Of a stretch of DNA of 64,000 nt, positions 6,747-15,275 are shown piece after piece. Both the position numbers and the translations under genes were made by a program. The stretch's first letter is position 1. The number at the start of each line of letters is the position of its first letter. Source of the DNA: SFEL01 sp045603585 (GTDB taxonomy: Bacteria > Bacillota > Clostridia > Christensenellales > CAG-138); assembly GCA_045603585.1 (NCBI GenBank), contig JAZUMK010000023.1, positions 1-64,000 of the forward strand, given 5' to 3'. The notes beneath the pieces are model-generated. The model saw only the letters and a list, made by a program, of their open reading frames with translations, was not told the DNA's origin and made no database searches.

Positions 6747-6777
6747 TTGTCAACTGTGGCGCATTGCGCCATATTAT
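6747..6777 (+). promoter_or_regulatory. gap promoter with an internal dyad operator
   Basis: TTGTCA (6747-6752), 19 nt, TATTAT (6772-6777). The spacer contains the perfect inverted repeat TGGCGC-ATT-GCGCCA (6757-6771) exactly between -35 and -10, a typical repressor position. No candidate repressor gene is adjacent. Confidence 0.5.
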
Positions 6778-6808
6778 ATTCATTCTGCACAAAACGGAGG
6801 ATTTAACA

Positions 6809-7822
6809 ATGGCAGTAAAAGTTGGTATTAATGGTTTCGGTCGTATCGGCAGCCTTTCCTTCAGGGCAGCTGTTCTGGACGACAACGTAGAAGTAGTAGG
6901 CATCAACGATCCTTTCATTCCCGTTGACTACATGGCTTACATGCTCAAGTATGACAGCGTTCATGGTCACTTTGCAGGCACTATTGAAGTAGATGGCAGC
7001 AACCTGATCGTAAACGGCAAGAAGATCGCCGTATACGCCTGCATGAATGCAAACGAGATCCCCTGGAAGGAGTGCGGCGCTGAATACATCATGGAATGCA
7101 GCGGCGTAAACACCACCGTAGAAAAGGCCTCCAAGCACCTGGAAGCAGGCGCCAAGAAGGTTATCATCTCCGCTCCCAGCGCAGATGCTCCCATGTTCGT
7201 AATGGGCGTAAACCACAAGACCTATTCCCCCGATATGAACGTGGTTTCCAATGCTTCCTGCACCACCAACTGCCTGGCTCCTCTGGCCAAGGTCATCCAT
7301 GACAACTTCGGCATCATCGAAGGCCTCATGACCACCGTACACTCCATCACCGCTACTCAGAAGACCGTTGACAGCTCCTCCAAGAAGGACTGGCGCGGCG
7401 GCCGTGCTGCAGCCCACAACATCATCCCCAGCTCCACCGGCGCTGCAAAGGCCGTTGGCAAGGTAATCCCCGACCTCAATGGCAAGCTCACCGGTATGTC
7501 CATGCGCGTTCCTACCCTGGATGTTTCCGTTGTAGACCTTACCTGCCGTCTTGAGAAGGCCGCTACCTACGATGAGATCAAGGCTGTTATGAAGGCTGCT
7601 TCCGAGAGCGAAGAATGGAAGGGCATCATCGGCTACACCGAGGACGCCGTTGTTTCTTCCGACTTCATCCACGATATCCACACCTCCACCTTCGATGCAG
7701 GCGCAGGTATCTCCCTGAACGACCACTTTGTAAAGCTGGTTGCCTGGTATGACAACGAGTGGGGTTATTCCAACAAGCTGAAGGATCTCTGCGCTTACAT
7801 GCACGAGGTAGATGCAAAGTAA
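6809..7822 (+). CDS. gap: Glyceraldehyde-3-phosphate dehydrogenase
   Basis: The ATG at 6809 follows CGGAGG. The 337-residue protein begins VKVGINGFGRIG (Rossmann NAD site) and has the catalytic NASCTTNC with Cys151. The phosphate-binding SSTGAAKAVG, MRVPT and the terminal WYDNEWGYSNK complete the family signature. It oxidises glyceraldehyde 3-phosphate with NAD and phosphate to 1,3-bisphosphoglycerate in glycolysis. pgk is not downstream, as it often is. Instead a terminator follows at once, so gap is a single-gene unit. Its promoter carries an operator-like dyad. Confidence 0.97.
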   Translation: MAVKVGINGFGRIGSLSFRAAVLDDNVEVVGINDPFIPVDYMAYMLKYDSVHGHFAGTIEVDGSNLIVNGKKIAVYACMNANEIPWKECGAEYIMECSGVNTTVEKASKHLEAGAKKVIISAPSADAPMFVMGVNHKTYSPDMNVVSNASCTTNCLAPLAKVIHDNFGIIEGLMTTVHSITATQKTVDSSSKKDWRGGRAAAHNIIPSSTGAAKAVGKVIPDLNGKLTGMSMRVPTLDVSVVDLTCRLEKAATYDEIKAVMKAASESEEWKGIIGYTEDAVVSSDFIHDIHTSTFDAGAGISLNDHFVKLVAWYDNEWGYSNKLKDLCAYMHEVDAK

Positions 7823-7841
7823 TTTAAGCTAAGCCAAGCAT

Positions 7842-7875
7842 AAAAGGATGCCTGTACCGTGGCATCCTTTTTATA
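7842..7875 (+). terminator. Terminator of gap
   Basis: AAAAGGATGCC, a loop of about 8 nt, GGCATCCTTTTTATA. Confidence 0.9.
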
Positions 7876-7886
7876 TTGCACCGCAC

Positions 7887-7915
7887 TTTAAAAATATCTA
7901 TAGCTTTGCTATAAT
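7887..7915 (+). promoter_or_regulatory. Promoter of the LysR gene with dyad on the -10
   Basis: TTTAAA, 17 nt, TATAAT. The dyad TATAGC-TTT-GCTATA (7899-7913) overlaps the -10, which fits autoregulation by the LysR-type product. Confidence 0.55.
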
Positions 7916-7955
7916 ATAGAAAATAACTATAACTATCGGATTCAGAGAGGCAGAT

Positions 7956-8864
7956 ATGGATTTTAAGCAAATGGAAGCATTCTGCATGGTGGTAAAGCAT
8001 GGCAGCTTTTCCAAGGCCGCAAAGACTCTTGACCTGTCCCAGCCCACCATCAGCGCCCATATATCCACACTTGAAAAGGAGCTGGGCTGCGAGCTGCTTA
8101 TACGCACCAGCCGCAGCATATACCCTACCGAAAAGGGAGCCATATTGCTGGGATACGCCCAAAGCATACTGGGGCTTCGCAATAAGGCGCTGGAGGAGCT
8201 GTCCAGGCCGGAAAACCGCCATACCGGCGTGCTGACCATTGCGGCATCCTCTGTTCCTGCCCAGTATTGCCTGCCTGAGCTGCTGTCTGCCTTCAGCGAA
8301 AGATATCCCGGGGTATCCTATCAGCTGCATAATGCAAACAGCATGCAGGCGGTGGACCTTGTGCGAAAGGGAACGGCAGACGTGGCTCTTACCGGCGCAA
8401 AGGCGGAGAATACCAATTGCGAATTCCGCAGCTTTACCAAGGATGAACTGGTACTGGTAACTCCCAATACCCAGCAATTCAGATCCATGAAGGGAAACCT
8501 TAACCCCGAAATACTTTACAGAGAGCCCTTTATTACCCGCGAGGGAGGAAGCGGCACCAGAATGGAGTATGAGCAGCTGCTGAGGGAAGCCGGGGTGGAG
8601 CCGGAGCGAATGAATGTAATTGCCGAGATAAGCTACAGCGAGGCGGTGAAAAAGTCCGTTGCGGCAGGCCTGGGCATTGCCATAATGAGCATACATGCCA
8701 TCGAGGATGAGCTGGAATCAGGCAAGCTTTTGTGCTTCCGCCTTGGAAAATCCACCATGAGCCGCGATCTTTACATTGTCATGCGAAGAAACCGCTCGGA
8801 TGTATCCACGGCGGCGCTGTTCTTTGACTTTGTAATGGAATACTATGAAAAAGTGGCAGAATAA
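7956..8864 (+). CDS. LysR-type regulator, selenium-metabolism-associated type
   Basis: This 302-residue protein has an N-terminal winged HTH (MDFKQMEAFCMVVKHGSFS, KTLDLSQPTISAHISTLEKE; residues 1-65). A periplasmic-binding-protein-like effector domain follows (about 90-295), with REGGSGTRMEYEQ and SVAAGLGIAIMS. The wording of the HTH and the GSGTR segment resembles the LysR group found with selenium-cofactor genes in Clostridia. That narrower assignment is from memory of the family. It is supported indirectly by yqeC (24770) and ssnA-ygfK-xdh (36725-43685) in the same window. Effector and targets are unknown. RBS is GAGAGGCAG. Confidence 0.82.
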   Translation: MDFKQMEAFCMVVKHGSFSKAAKTLDLSQPTISAHISTLEKELGCELLIRTSRSIYPTEKGAILLGYAQSILGLRNKALEELSRPENRHTGVLTIAASSVPAQYCLPELLSAFSERYPGVSYQLHNANSMQAVDLVRKGTADVALTGAKAENTNCEFRSFTKDELVLVTPNTQQFRSMKGNLNPEILYREPFITREGGSGTRMEYEQLLREAGVEPERMNVIAEISYSEAVKKSVAAGLGIAIMSIHAIEDELESGKLLCFRLGKSTMSRDLYIVMRRNRSDVSTAALFFDFVMEYYEKVAE

Positions 8865-8924
8865 TTCTGCGTTTATCGTAACCGGCAATTACTTGAAAGC
8901 AACGAAACTGTACTAAGGTATAAA

Positions 8925-10523
8925 ATGAGAAAACACCGAATAAAAAGAGCGGCTATTGTCACAGCGGTATTGGGCATTGTGCTGAGTATGCTGACAGGAT
9001 GTGGCGTGCAGAATAAAAGCGGGCTTTCACCTGAGGAAAAAGCTATCTTTGACCGGGCTGATGCGCGGCGTGAGAAAATATTGAACAGCCCGACGGATAT
9101 AGCCGTTGAGGGCAGAAGCTACTTTGTATCTGCTGACGGAGACGACAGCAATGACGGCAGGAGTCCGGAGACACCATGGGCAACTCTTGATAAAGTAAAC
9201 AGTATCCGGCTGAAATCCGGCGACGGTGTTTTTTTCCGCCGCGGAGATGTTTGGCGGGGCAAGCCTCTCATAGCTCAGGAGGGAGTTACATACTCAGCCT
9301 ATGGTGAGGGTCCCAAGCCGGGAATATACGGCTCGCCGGAAAACGGTGCAGACCCTTCCAAGTGGTCCCTGATGGAGGGGACGGATAATATCTGGGTGTT
9401 CTATAAAGATATGATGGACTGCGGAGACATTGTGCTGGATGGCAGCATGGACTTGGCGGACAAGGCCCCCGTATGGTGGAGCGGCCATAAATATGTAAAG
9501 CACATATCCGGAAATTCCTACGATTCATTGATGAATAAGCCTGATTTTGACCCTGCAAAGGATATGCAGGATATGCAGTATTTCAATGATATCGATTATT
9601 CTGATCTTGGTTCACAGCATCCGATTTTTGTTTATCAGCACGCTGAGCGTACCGGCAAGCTGTATTTCCGCTGTGACGAGGGAAATCCCGGTGAGATATA
9701 CGAGTCCATCGAATTCTGCTGCGACCCAAATGAGGGCTGTGTTGTTACCCTCAACTATGGACAGAACTCTGTTATCGACAACCTTGCTGTGCTTTACGGC
9801 GGTCACGCCATTGAGGCCAGAGGAGGCAAACTGGTACAAAACTGCGAAGTGGGCTATATGGGCGCAATGACCCACACCTTTATTGATGCGGAAACCGTAT
9901 ACTCCGGAGACGGAATAAACCACACCACCGATATGACAGTGCAGAACAACTATGTGCACCATTGCTTCAATGGCGGAATTGCGGCGGGAGAATTGTCCCA
10001 TGACGGAGATCCTGAAGCGGAAAGAAGTGAGGATATACAAGGCAACAGCTCTGTTCGGGGCAATCTGCTGGAGTATACCTGCGGCATTACCCTGCTGAAC
10101 TGGGAGGAACAGGCTAATCCTCTCAGAATGTTCAAAAACATCACCATAGAGGACAATTATGTAATGTATTCTTCTCCTGCGGGAAATCCCACAGGAAGGA
10201 ACAAGGCCAATGATGTTATAGGGGCGCTGGTATTTACCGGCAGCGATAATCCATTGCCCTGTGCAAATGAGAATCTTGTTATCAGGGACAATGTTTTTTA
10301 TCTATCCAAGGGTCCGCTGATAATCAGCGGAATGCCGGAGGAGTACTATCCCATTTATTCGGGAAATACATATGTGCAGTATCATGACGGTATATTTGCC
10401 TGCTGGCGCTTCAGGGACGGAACATTCAGTTCAGTACCTGCCCGCAGTGCAGGCGAAGCGGAAACCTTCGTGCGAAATGAGCTGGGTGATGAAAACGGGC
10501 TTGTTTTTCAGGCAAAAGGATAA
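8925..10523 (+). CDS. Right-handed beta-helix lipoprotein
   Basis: This 532-residue protein has signal peptide MRKHRIKRAAIVTAVLGIV and lipobox LTGC (Cys about 27), so it should be a membrane-anchored lipoprotein on the outer face. After a short linker comes YFVSADGDDSNDGRSPETPW, the usual opening of parallel beta-helix polysaccharide-acting proteins, and then helix turns (SVIDNLAVLYGGHAIEA, MTVQNNYVHHCFNGG, ITIEDNYVMY, LVIRDNVFYLSKG). Such proteins are often lyases or glycan-binding proteins. Clear catalytic residues are not evident. It is unrelated at DNA level to the two cassette beta-helix proteins and has no LPXTG tail. It lies 60 nt after the LysR gene and may be read from the same transcript. 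Confidence 0.82.
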   Translation: MRKHRIKRAAIVTAVLGIVLSMLTGCGVQNKSGLSPEEKAIFDRADARREKILNSPTDIAVEGRSYFVSADGDDSNDGRSPETPWATLDKVNSIRLKSGDGVFFRRGDVWRGKPLIAQEGVTYSAYGEGPKPGIYGSPENGADPSKWSLMEGTDNIWVFYKDMMDCGDIVLDGSMDLADKAPVWWSGHKYVKHISGNSYDSLMNKPDFDPAKDMQDMQYFNDIDYSDLGSQHPIFVYQHAERTGKLYFRCDEGNPGEIYESIEFCCDPNEGCVVTLNYGQNSVIDNLAVLYGGHAIEARGGKLVQNCEVGYMGAMTHTFIDAETVYSGDGINHTTDMTVQNNYVHHCFNGGIAAGELSHDGDPEAERSEDIQGNSSVRGNLLEYTCGITLLNWEEQANPLRMFKNITIEDNYVMYSSPAGNPTGRNKANDVIGALVFTGSDNPLPCANENLVIRDNVFYLSKGPLIISGMPEEYYPIYSGNTYVQYHDGIFACWRFRDGTFSSVPARSAGEAETFVRNELGDENGLVFQAKG

Positions 10524-10527
10524 AGCA

Positions 10528-10563
10528 AAAACCTCCGCAGGGTGATGTTCCCGCGGAGGTTTG
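10528..10563 (+). terminator. Hairpin terminator after the beta-helix lipoprotein
   Basis: AAACCTCCGC and GCGGAGGTTT pair around a loop of about 14 nt. It also faces the converging DUF6440 gene. Confidence 0.8.
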
Positions 10564-10584
10564 ATCATTCATGGTCGATAGCCT

Positions 10585-10791
10585 TTATCTTACTCTGCCG
10601 TAATCGTCCAGCTCTGTTACGATAGGCTTGCCGTCAGCATCCAGCATCACGGTCATGCCGCCTGCATAGCCGCTGGCCCATACTGCGTAGTTAACGCCGG
10701 TAGTGCGGTCCACCCATACTTCAAAGTTGCCTCCAAAGGCGGAACCCTGCTTATGTATGCGGATGAATCTGTCGGTATCCTTTATCCTCAT
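10585..10791 (-). CDS. DUF6440 family small protein
   Basis: This 68-residue protein contains RFIRIHKQGSAFGGNFEVW, VDRTTGVNYAVWASGYAGG and MTVMLDADGKPIV. The pattern fits the small DUF6440 proteins of Firmicutes, which are predicted beta-sheet proteins without known function. It begins one base after the end of the MATE gene, so the two are almost certainly co-transcribed. No signal peptide or transmembrane segment is seen. Confidence 0.75.
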   Translation of the reverse strand: MRIKDTDRFIRIHKQGSAFGGNFEVWVDRTTGVNYAVWASGYAGGMTVMLDADGKPIVTELDDYGRVR

Positions 10792-10792
10792 A

Positions 10793-12154
10793 TTAACCCT
10801 CCATGTATCTTATCTGTGAATTATATACCTTTGCAAGCATTACCGAGGCAAATATAAGGGCGAAGAACTCTGCCGTGGGGAAAGCGTACCATACGGCGGA
10901 AAGCCCCCATATCCTTGAGAATGCATAGGCCGCAGGCAGCAGTATTATAAGCTGGCGCAGTGCAGACATAAAGAAGGCAAGGCGGCCGTTTCCTATGGCC
11001 TGGAACATGGCTGAGAACATAATGCACAATGAAGCCATGGGGAAGAACAGGCTGATGGTCTTGAGGGCGGGAACGCCTATCTCCAGCATGGCGGGGGAGG
11101 CCTCAAACAAATTCAGCATAAAGGGAGCGCAGAACTGGAAGAGGGCCAAACCCAGCATCATTATGCAGAAGGCGTACAGGCAGCCGTATTTCAGCGCATC
11201 CATTATGCGCTTTTTGTTGCGGGCGCCGAAATTGTAGCCTATTATGGGCATTGTGCCGCTGTTAAGGCCGAATACCGGCATGAAGATGAAGGACTGAAGC
11301 TTGAAGTAAACGCCGAATACGCTTACTGCGGTGGGGGTAAAGGCGATGAGTATCTTGTTCATGCCCACGTTCATTATGGAGCCTACCATCTGCAGGAATA
11401 TGCTGGGGATGCCCACAACGTATATTTCCTTAATGGTGGCAAGGCAGGGGCGGAAGCCCTTGAGCTTTACCCTGATAAGGCATTTTTTATTGAACAGGAT
11501 GAAAAAGCCCAGCACCATGCCTGCTATCTGACCGATAACGGTGGCTATGGCGGCGCCGGCCACGCCCATTGCGGGGAAGCCCAGCAGGCCGAATATGAGG
11601 ATGGGGTCCAGTATCAGGTTGAATATGGCACCCACCAGCTGTATCAGCATGGAGTGGACGGTATTGCCGGTTGCCTGCAGTATTTTTTCTTCCATTACCT
11701 GTATGCATACGAATATGGCGGGAATGCCTATCAGGTAAAGATAGGTATTTGCATATTCGGCGATTTCCGCATCAGGCTTAAAAATATTGATAAGGGAGGG
11801 GGTCAGCAGCAGGAAGAATATAAAGAAAAACAGACCGCTGGCCACAGAGAGAAACATTGCGTTGCTCGCGGCGCGGTTTGCGCCTTCCTGATCCTGAGCG
11901 CCCAGCTTTCTTGCGATGAGGGAGTTTGCGCCGGCGGCAGTACCTACCGTTACGGCAGTGATCAGCATCTGAAAGGGGAATACCAAAGAAACCGCAGTCA
12001 GCGCATTTTCGCTTATGCGGGATACGAATATGCTGTCCACCACGTTGTATGTGGCAAGCACCAGCATGGATACCATCATGGGCAGGGACATCTTAAGAAT
12101 GAGCCCCGGAACGGGCATATAGCCCATTTTGTTTTGAGTGCGGATATTTTCCAT
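10793..12154 (-). CDS. MATE-family multidrug/cation exporter
   Basis: This 453-residue membrane protein has about 12 hydrophobic segments arranged as two homologous halves. MATE signatures include MSLPMMVSMLVLATYNVVDSI-like helix 1, PFQMLITAVTVGTAAGANSL and the second-half equivalent VYFKLQSFIFMPVFGLNSGTM (each quoted in part). These transporters exchange Na+ or H+ for drugs and metabolites across the cytoplasmic membrane. The substrate is unknown. The length is typical, and the small DUF6440 gene follows directly. Confidence 0.92.
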   Translation of the reverse strand: MENIRTQNKMGYMPVPGLILKMSLPMMVSMLVLATYNVVDSIFVSRISENALTAVSLVFPFQMLITAVTVGTAAGANSLIARKLGAQDQEGANRAASNAMFLSVASGLFFFIFFLLLTPSLINIFKPDAEIAEYANTYLYLIGIPAIFVCIQVMEEKILQATGNTVHSMLIQLVGAIFNLILDPILIFGLLGFPAMGVAGAAIATVIGQIAGMVLGFFILFNKKCLIRVKLKGFRPCLATIKEIYVVGIPSIFLQMVGSIMNVGMNKILIAFTPTAVSVFGVYFKLQSFIFMPVFGLNSGTMPIIGYNFGARNKKRIMDALKYGCLYAFCIMMLGLALFQFCAPFMLNLFEASPAMLEIGVPALKTISLFFPMASLCIMFSAMFQAIGNGRLAFFMSALRQLIILLPAAYAFSRIWGLSAVWYAFPTAEFFALIFASVMLAKVYNSQIRYMEG

Positions 12155-12191
12155 TGAATATAACAGTTCCTGACTTAAGTATATTTGACCA

Positions 12192-12220
12192 TAAAAAACG
12201 GCCCGGATGGGCCGTCTTTT
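12192..12220 (-). terminator. Terminator of the ferredoxin gene
   Basis: On the minus strand ACGGCCC-ATCC-GGGCCGT is followed by TTTTTTAT. It lies 20 nt beyond the ferredoxin stop. Confidence 0.85.
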
Positions 12221-12235
12221 ATTTAATTCTTGAGG

Positions 12236-12406
12236 TTACTCCTGAACGGGAGCGCCAACGGGGCAGTTGGAAGCGCAAGCGCCGCAATCGATGCAGGTGC
12301 CGGCGTCTACAACGTAACGATCATCGCCCTGGGAAATAGCGCCAACGGGGCAGCCAGCTTCACAAGCGCCGCAGCTGATGCAGGAATCATTGATTACATA
12401 TGCCAT
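12236..12406 (-). CDS. 2[4Fe-4S] ferredoxin
   Basis: From the ATG at 12406 (preceded by GGAGGT) the protein is 56 residues. It has two CxxCxxCxxxCP clusters, CISCGACEAGCPVGAI and CIDCGACASNCPVGAP, in the clostridial 8Fe ferredoxin arrangement. It carries low-potential electrons in the cytoplasm, for example to hydrogenases or oxidoreductases in fermentative anaerobes. It has its own strong promoter (TTGACA-N16-TACAAT) and a terminator, so it is a single-gene transcript. Confidence 0.95.
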   Translation of the reverse strand: MAYVINDSCISCGACEAGCPVGAISQGDDRYVVDAGTCIDCGACASNCPVGAPVQE

Positions 12407-12439
12407 TGATGTGTACCTCCACATATATTTTCATCTATT

Positions 12440-12467
12440 ATTGTAACACGGAAATCCTTATTGTCAA
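12440..12467 (-). promoter_or_regulatory. Promoter of the ferredoxin gene
   Basis: Minus strand: TTGACA, 16 nt, TACAAT. The -35 is a perfect consensus. Confidence 0.8.
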
Positions 12468-12470
12468 TAT

Positions 12471-13418
12471 TTAAAGATTATCCTTTGCCATGCGTCTTTC
12501 ACGCATATCCGCCTTTTCCTCATCCAGGAGGGCGGCAAGTTCTTCGGGCACAACGTCCATGGTGGTATCCACTTCTTCTGCTTCCTGTACCTGCTTGCCC
12601 TTGCCGCGGCTGAATTTGAGCTCCCGGAAGGGATATTCGCGTATCTCGATGGTGCCGTCGGGCAGGGTGAGCTTTACGCGGGTCTTTTCGGAAATGACGT
12701 TATTCTCCACCACAACGCCGGTGAGGCACTCGGGAGTGCCTACCTCGCGGCCCACCTTGGGCATCTGCTTGCGCATGGATTCATAGCAGTCCTGCTCATA
12801 CTTGAGGCAGCACATGAGCCTGCCGCATATGCCGGAAATCTTGGTGGGGCTGAGGGAAAGGTTCTGCTCCTTTGCCATCTTGATGGATACGGGCTGAAAA
12901 TCCGGCAGGAATGCCTTGCAGCATACAGGCCTGCCGCAGCTGCCAAGGCCGCCCAGCAGCTTTGCCTCATCGCGAACGCCTATCTGGCGCAGCTCTATGC
13001 GGGTCTTGAATACCGAGGCAAGGTCCTTTACAAGCTCGCGGAAGTCAACGCGGCCGTCTGCGGTAAAGTAGAATACTATCTTGGAGCCGTTGAAGGTGTA
13101 TTCCACGTCAACCAGCTTCATTTCAAGATTGTGTGCCTGTATCTTTTCCATGCAGGTGGCATAGGCATCCTTTTCCTTTGCCTTGTAGCTGTCCCGCATT
13201 TCCTTATCTCTTTCGGTGGCGATACGTACAACTCCCTTGAGGGGCTGAACCACCTGCTCATCCGGCACTTCGTGAACGCCGACCGCAACCTCGCCGAATT
13301 CTGTGCCGCGGGCGGTTTCTACGATAACGCCGTCGCCTGCTTTTATTTCAAGCTCTGCAGGGTCAAAGAAGTAATGCTTGCTTCCTCCCCTGAATCTTAC
13401 GCTGATAACCTTAGTCAT
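12471..13418 (-). CDS. yaaT: PSP1/YaaT (RicT) family protein
   Basis: From the ATG at 13418 (start of MTKVISVRFRGGSKHYFF) the protein is 315 residues. Conserved PSP1 features include FGEVAVGVHEVPDEQVV, FYFTADGRVDFRELV, RIELRQIGVRDEAKLLGG and the cysteine set GSCGRPVCCKAFL / KISGICGRLMCCLKYE. In Bacillus, YaaT with its partners binds FeS clusters and helps RNase Y-dependent mRNA processing and phosphorelay during sporulation and biofilm formation. The start overlaps the end of holB by 8 nt. Order darA-holB-yaaT is the usual Firmicutes order. Confidence 0.93.
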   Translation of the reverse strand: MTKVISVRFRGGSKHYFFDPAELEIKAGDGVIVETARGTEFGEVAVGVHEVPDEQVVQPLKGVVRIATERDKEMRDSYKAKEKDAYATCMEKIQAHNLEMKLVDVEYTFNGSKIVFYFTADGRVDFRELVKDLASVFKTRIELRQIGVRDEAKLLGGLGSCGRPVCCKAFLPDFQPVSIKMAKEQNLSLSPTKISGICGRLMCCLKYEQDCYESMRKQMPKVGREVGTPECLTGVVVENNVISEKTRVKLTLPDGTIEIREYPFRELKFSRGKGKQVQEAEEVDTTMDVVPEELAALLDEEKADMRERRMAKDNL

Positions 13419-14313
13419 TATGTATAAACTCCTCTGTAATTTCGGTAAATAGCCTGGTAAATGTACCTGAAGGCGATGCATTGGTATCAAGTCTTTCCAT
13501 GGCTGATACCAACCATTCTATGATACAGTTTATCCGCCCCGTTGTAAAGCGGGAGGATATGGCGCGGATGTCATCTGCGCGGTCGGGATTTTCATTTATT
13601 ACGCCCTGCTCATGGTATGTAAGCAGGTCCTTCATAAAGGACAGCATAAACCGCGCTCCGTCCATGGAGGCTACTGCCTGCTGCTTTTCAAAGGGAAGCT
13701 TGCCGGACAACAGCTCCATCAGCACATCCTGGGATGCAGTTCTCAGCGCCCTGTGGTCTTCGGATTGCCATAGCTTTTTTGCCTGGGCAAGGGTCACGCC
13801 CTGAGCCGCATACAGGGCGGCCTCGCGGCTGTCTGCCCCAAGGTTTACAAGCTCTGCCGCCACCTCTTCAGAGGAAGGTATGCCGCACAGTATGGATGCA
13901 CAGCGGGAGCGTATGGTGGGCAGCAGGCCTGCAGGATTGCCTGTCAGCAGAAACAGGGTATTCTGCGGCGGCTCCTCGATGGATTTTAGCAGGATATTCT
14001 GAACGGGTTCCTGTATTGTATGGGCGTTGATAAGCAATACCGCCCTTTTGCCGCCGGAAAAGGAGCTGTTTGCAAGCTCTGCGATTATTTCGTCCCTTAT
14101 GGTATCTGCCTTGTAGTTGGTGGGGATCAGGCAGTCTGCGGCGTTTGCAAGGCGGGCGGGGTCTGCCGCTCCTGTGCAGTAAAGGGCGGCGGCCTTTTTA
14201 GCCAGAACCTCAGCCATATCATAATCCGGGCAGGAAATAAAACAGGCGTGGGGAATATGCCCTTCGGCAATAGCCGAAAGCAGCCGCCGCTCCGCCTGTC
14301 TGATGCCGGTCAT
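13411..14313 (-). CDS. holB: DNA polymerase III delta-prime subunit
   Basis: The ATG at 14313 (MTGIRQAERRLLSAIAEG) is preferred over the upstream in-frame start, which would intrude on darA. This gives 300 residues. The AAA+-like region includes HACFISCPDYDMAEVLA in the degenerate P-loop region, VLLINAHTIQEPVQNILLK, SIEEPPQNTLFLLTGNP and the SRC motif TIRSRCASI. It is part of the clamp loader that places the beta clamp on DNA. The P-loop is degenerate, as usual for delta-prime. The context with yaaT and darA supports the call over DnaX. Confidence 0.9.
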   Translation of the reverse strand: MTGIRQAERRLLSAIAEGHIPHACFISCPDYDMAEVLAKKAAALYCTGAADPARLANAADCLIPTNYKADTIRDEIIAELANSSFSGGKRAVLLINAHTIQEPVQNILLKSIEEPPQNTLFLLTGNPAGLLPTIRSRCASILCGIPSSEEVAAELVNLGADSREAALYAAQGVTLAQAKKLWQSEDHRALRTASQDVLMELLSGKLPFEKQQAVASMDGARFMLSFMKDLLTYHEQGVINENPDRADDIRAISSRFTTGRINCIIEWLVSAMERLDTNASPSGTFTRLFTEITEEFIHND

Positions 14314-14320
14314 TATTGAA

Positions 14321-14647
14321 TTAGAATTTGTAGAACTGCTCCACATCTACCACGAACACCGTTGCGCCGCCCATGGTAACCTGTACAGGGGCGGGAGAAT
14401 TGTCGATATAGCCGGGCACAGCAGAGGGAACCACCATGTATTCCTTGCGGGTGCTGGATTTTTCCTTGATGATCTCAAGGGTTTCATCAAGACGGTCCGG
14501 CTCAACGCCTATCATAAGGGTGCTGTTGCCGTTGTGAAGGAAGCCGCCGGTGGAAGAGATGCGGGTCACGCTGATGCGGCGGTTGGTAAGCTCGCGGATG
14601 AGCTTTTTGGAGTCATCATTCTGCACAATTGCGTATATAAGCTTCAT
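14321..14647 (-). CDS. darA: Cyclic di-AMP receptor DarA (PstA/YaaQ)
   Basis: This 108-residue PII-like protein has MKLIYAIVQNDDSKKLIREL, RISVTRISSTGGFLHNGNST, TLMIGVEP and a C-terminal GGATVFVVDVEQFYKF. These are the hallmarks of the c-di-AMP-binding PII-like receptor. It forms trimers in the cytoplasm and senses c-di-AMP, which in Firmicutes ties to potassium and osmotic balance. The window also has TrkAH. RBS is GGAGG. It is followed after 7 nt by holB. Confidence 0.95.
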   Translation of the reverse strand: MKLIYAIVQNDDSKKLIRELTNRRISVTRISSTGGFLHNGNSTLMIGVEPDRLDETLEIIKEKSSTRKEYMVVPSAVPGYIDNSPAPVQVTMGGATVFVVDVEQFYKF

Positions 14648-14703
14648 GCGGTTATCCTCCGTTTCTTTGTATTAATTATATATCTTATTCGTCATCACCG
14701 CAA

Positions 14704-15273
14704 CTATGCGTTGACGGCGGCAATTATCTCATTGAGCATAGCCTCAAGCTCCTTTGAGGGGCAGAAGGCCAGCGCCTTGGTTATGTTGTTGTCCCGGTAT
14801 ATGAGTATATGGGCATCGCTGCGCTTGCCGTTGCCGTAGAAGGGGGGCTTTTTCAGGGAAGAGTCATTTCCGCTGCCTATTATGCCTATGGCGGCGGCGC
14901 AGGGAGGGATAAGCTGAAGCATATCTCCGGGGCCAATGTTTGCTACGATGCCGCCGCGGCTGCCGCTGAGCTGCTCTATTATAAAGGTGCCCAGGGGCAT
15001 TGCAAGCTTCTGCTGATTGCCGTATTCATCCAGCTCGCCCTCTTCGGGCTCTTTATTGAACAGGGTATAGCGGTAGGTGCAGAAACGCTTTTTGAATACG
15101 AGGAAGCATACTGCAACCAAAGCTATGAATACCACCAGCTGCAGAGCGCCAAGGCCCAGCGCCTGTATGATATTCAGCGCAAGGCGGGCAACAAGCAGCA
15201 TTGCGACCAGCCCTATAAACAGCAGTACGTCGGCCTTTTTGCCGGAGTTTGAGGTGTTGGATTCCTGATACAT
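14704..15273 (-). CDS. Hypothetical protein with two N-terminal transmembrane segments
   Basis: This 189-residue protein is not recognised. Residues about 15-38 and 42-60 are hydrophobic helices. The remaining cytoplasmic part begins with CTYRYTLFNKEPEEGELDEYG, and has GTFIIEQLSGSRGGIVANIG, a PPCAAAIGIIGSG stretch and SDAHILIYRDNNITKALAF. The last block is strand-rich and could be a small PH-like domain (guess). It starts 3 nt after the CPBP protease stop and precedes darA-holB-yaaT, so it is part of that minus-strand operon. Confidence 0.65.
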   Translation of the reverse strand: MYQESNTSNSGKKADVLLFIGLVAMLLVARLALNIIQALGLGALQLVVFIALVAVCFLVFKKRFCTYRYTLFNKEPEEGELDEYGNQQKLAMPLGTFIIEQLSGSRGGIVANIGPGDMLQLIPPCAAAIGIIGSGNDSSLKKPPFYGNGKRSDAHILIYRDNNITKALAFCPSKELEAMLNEIIAAVNA

Positions 15274-15275
15274 TG

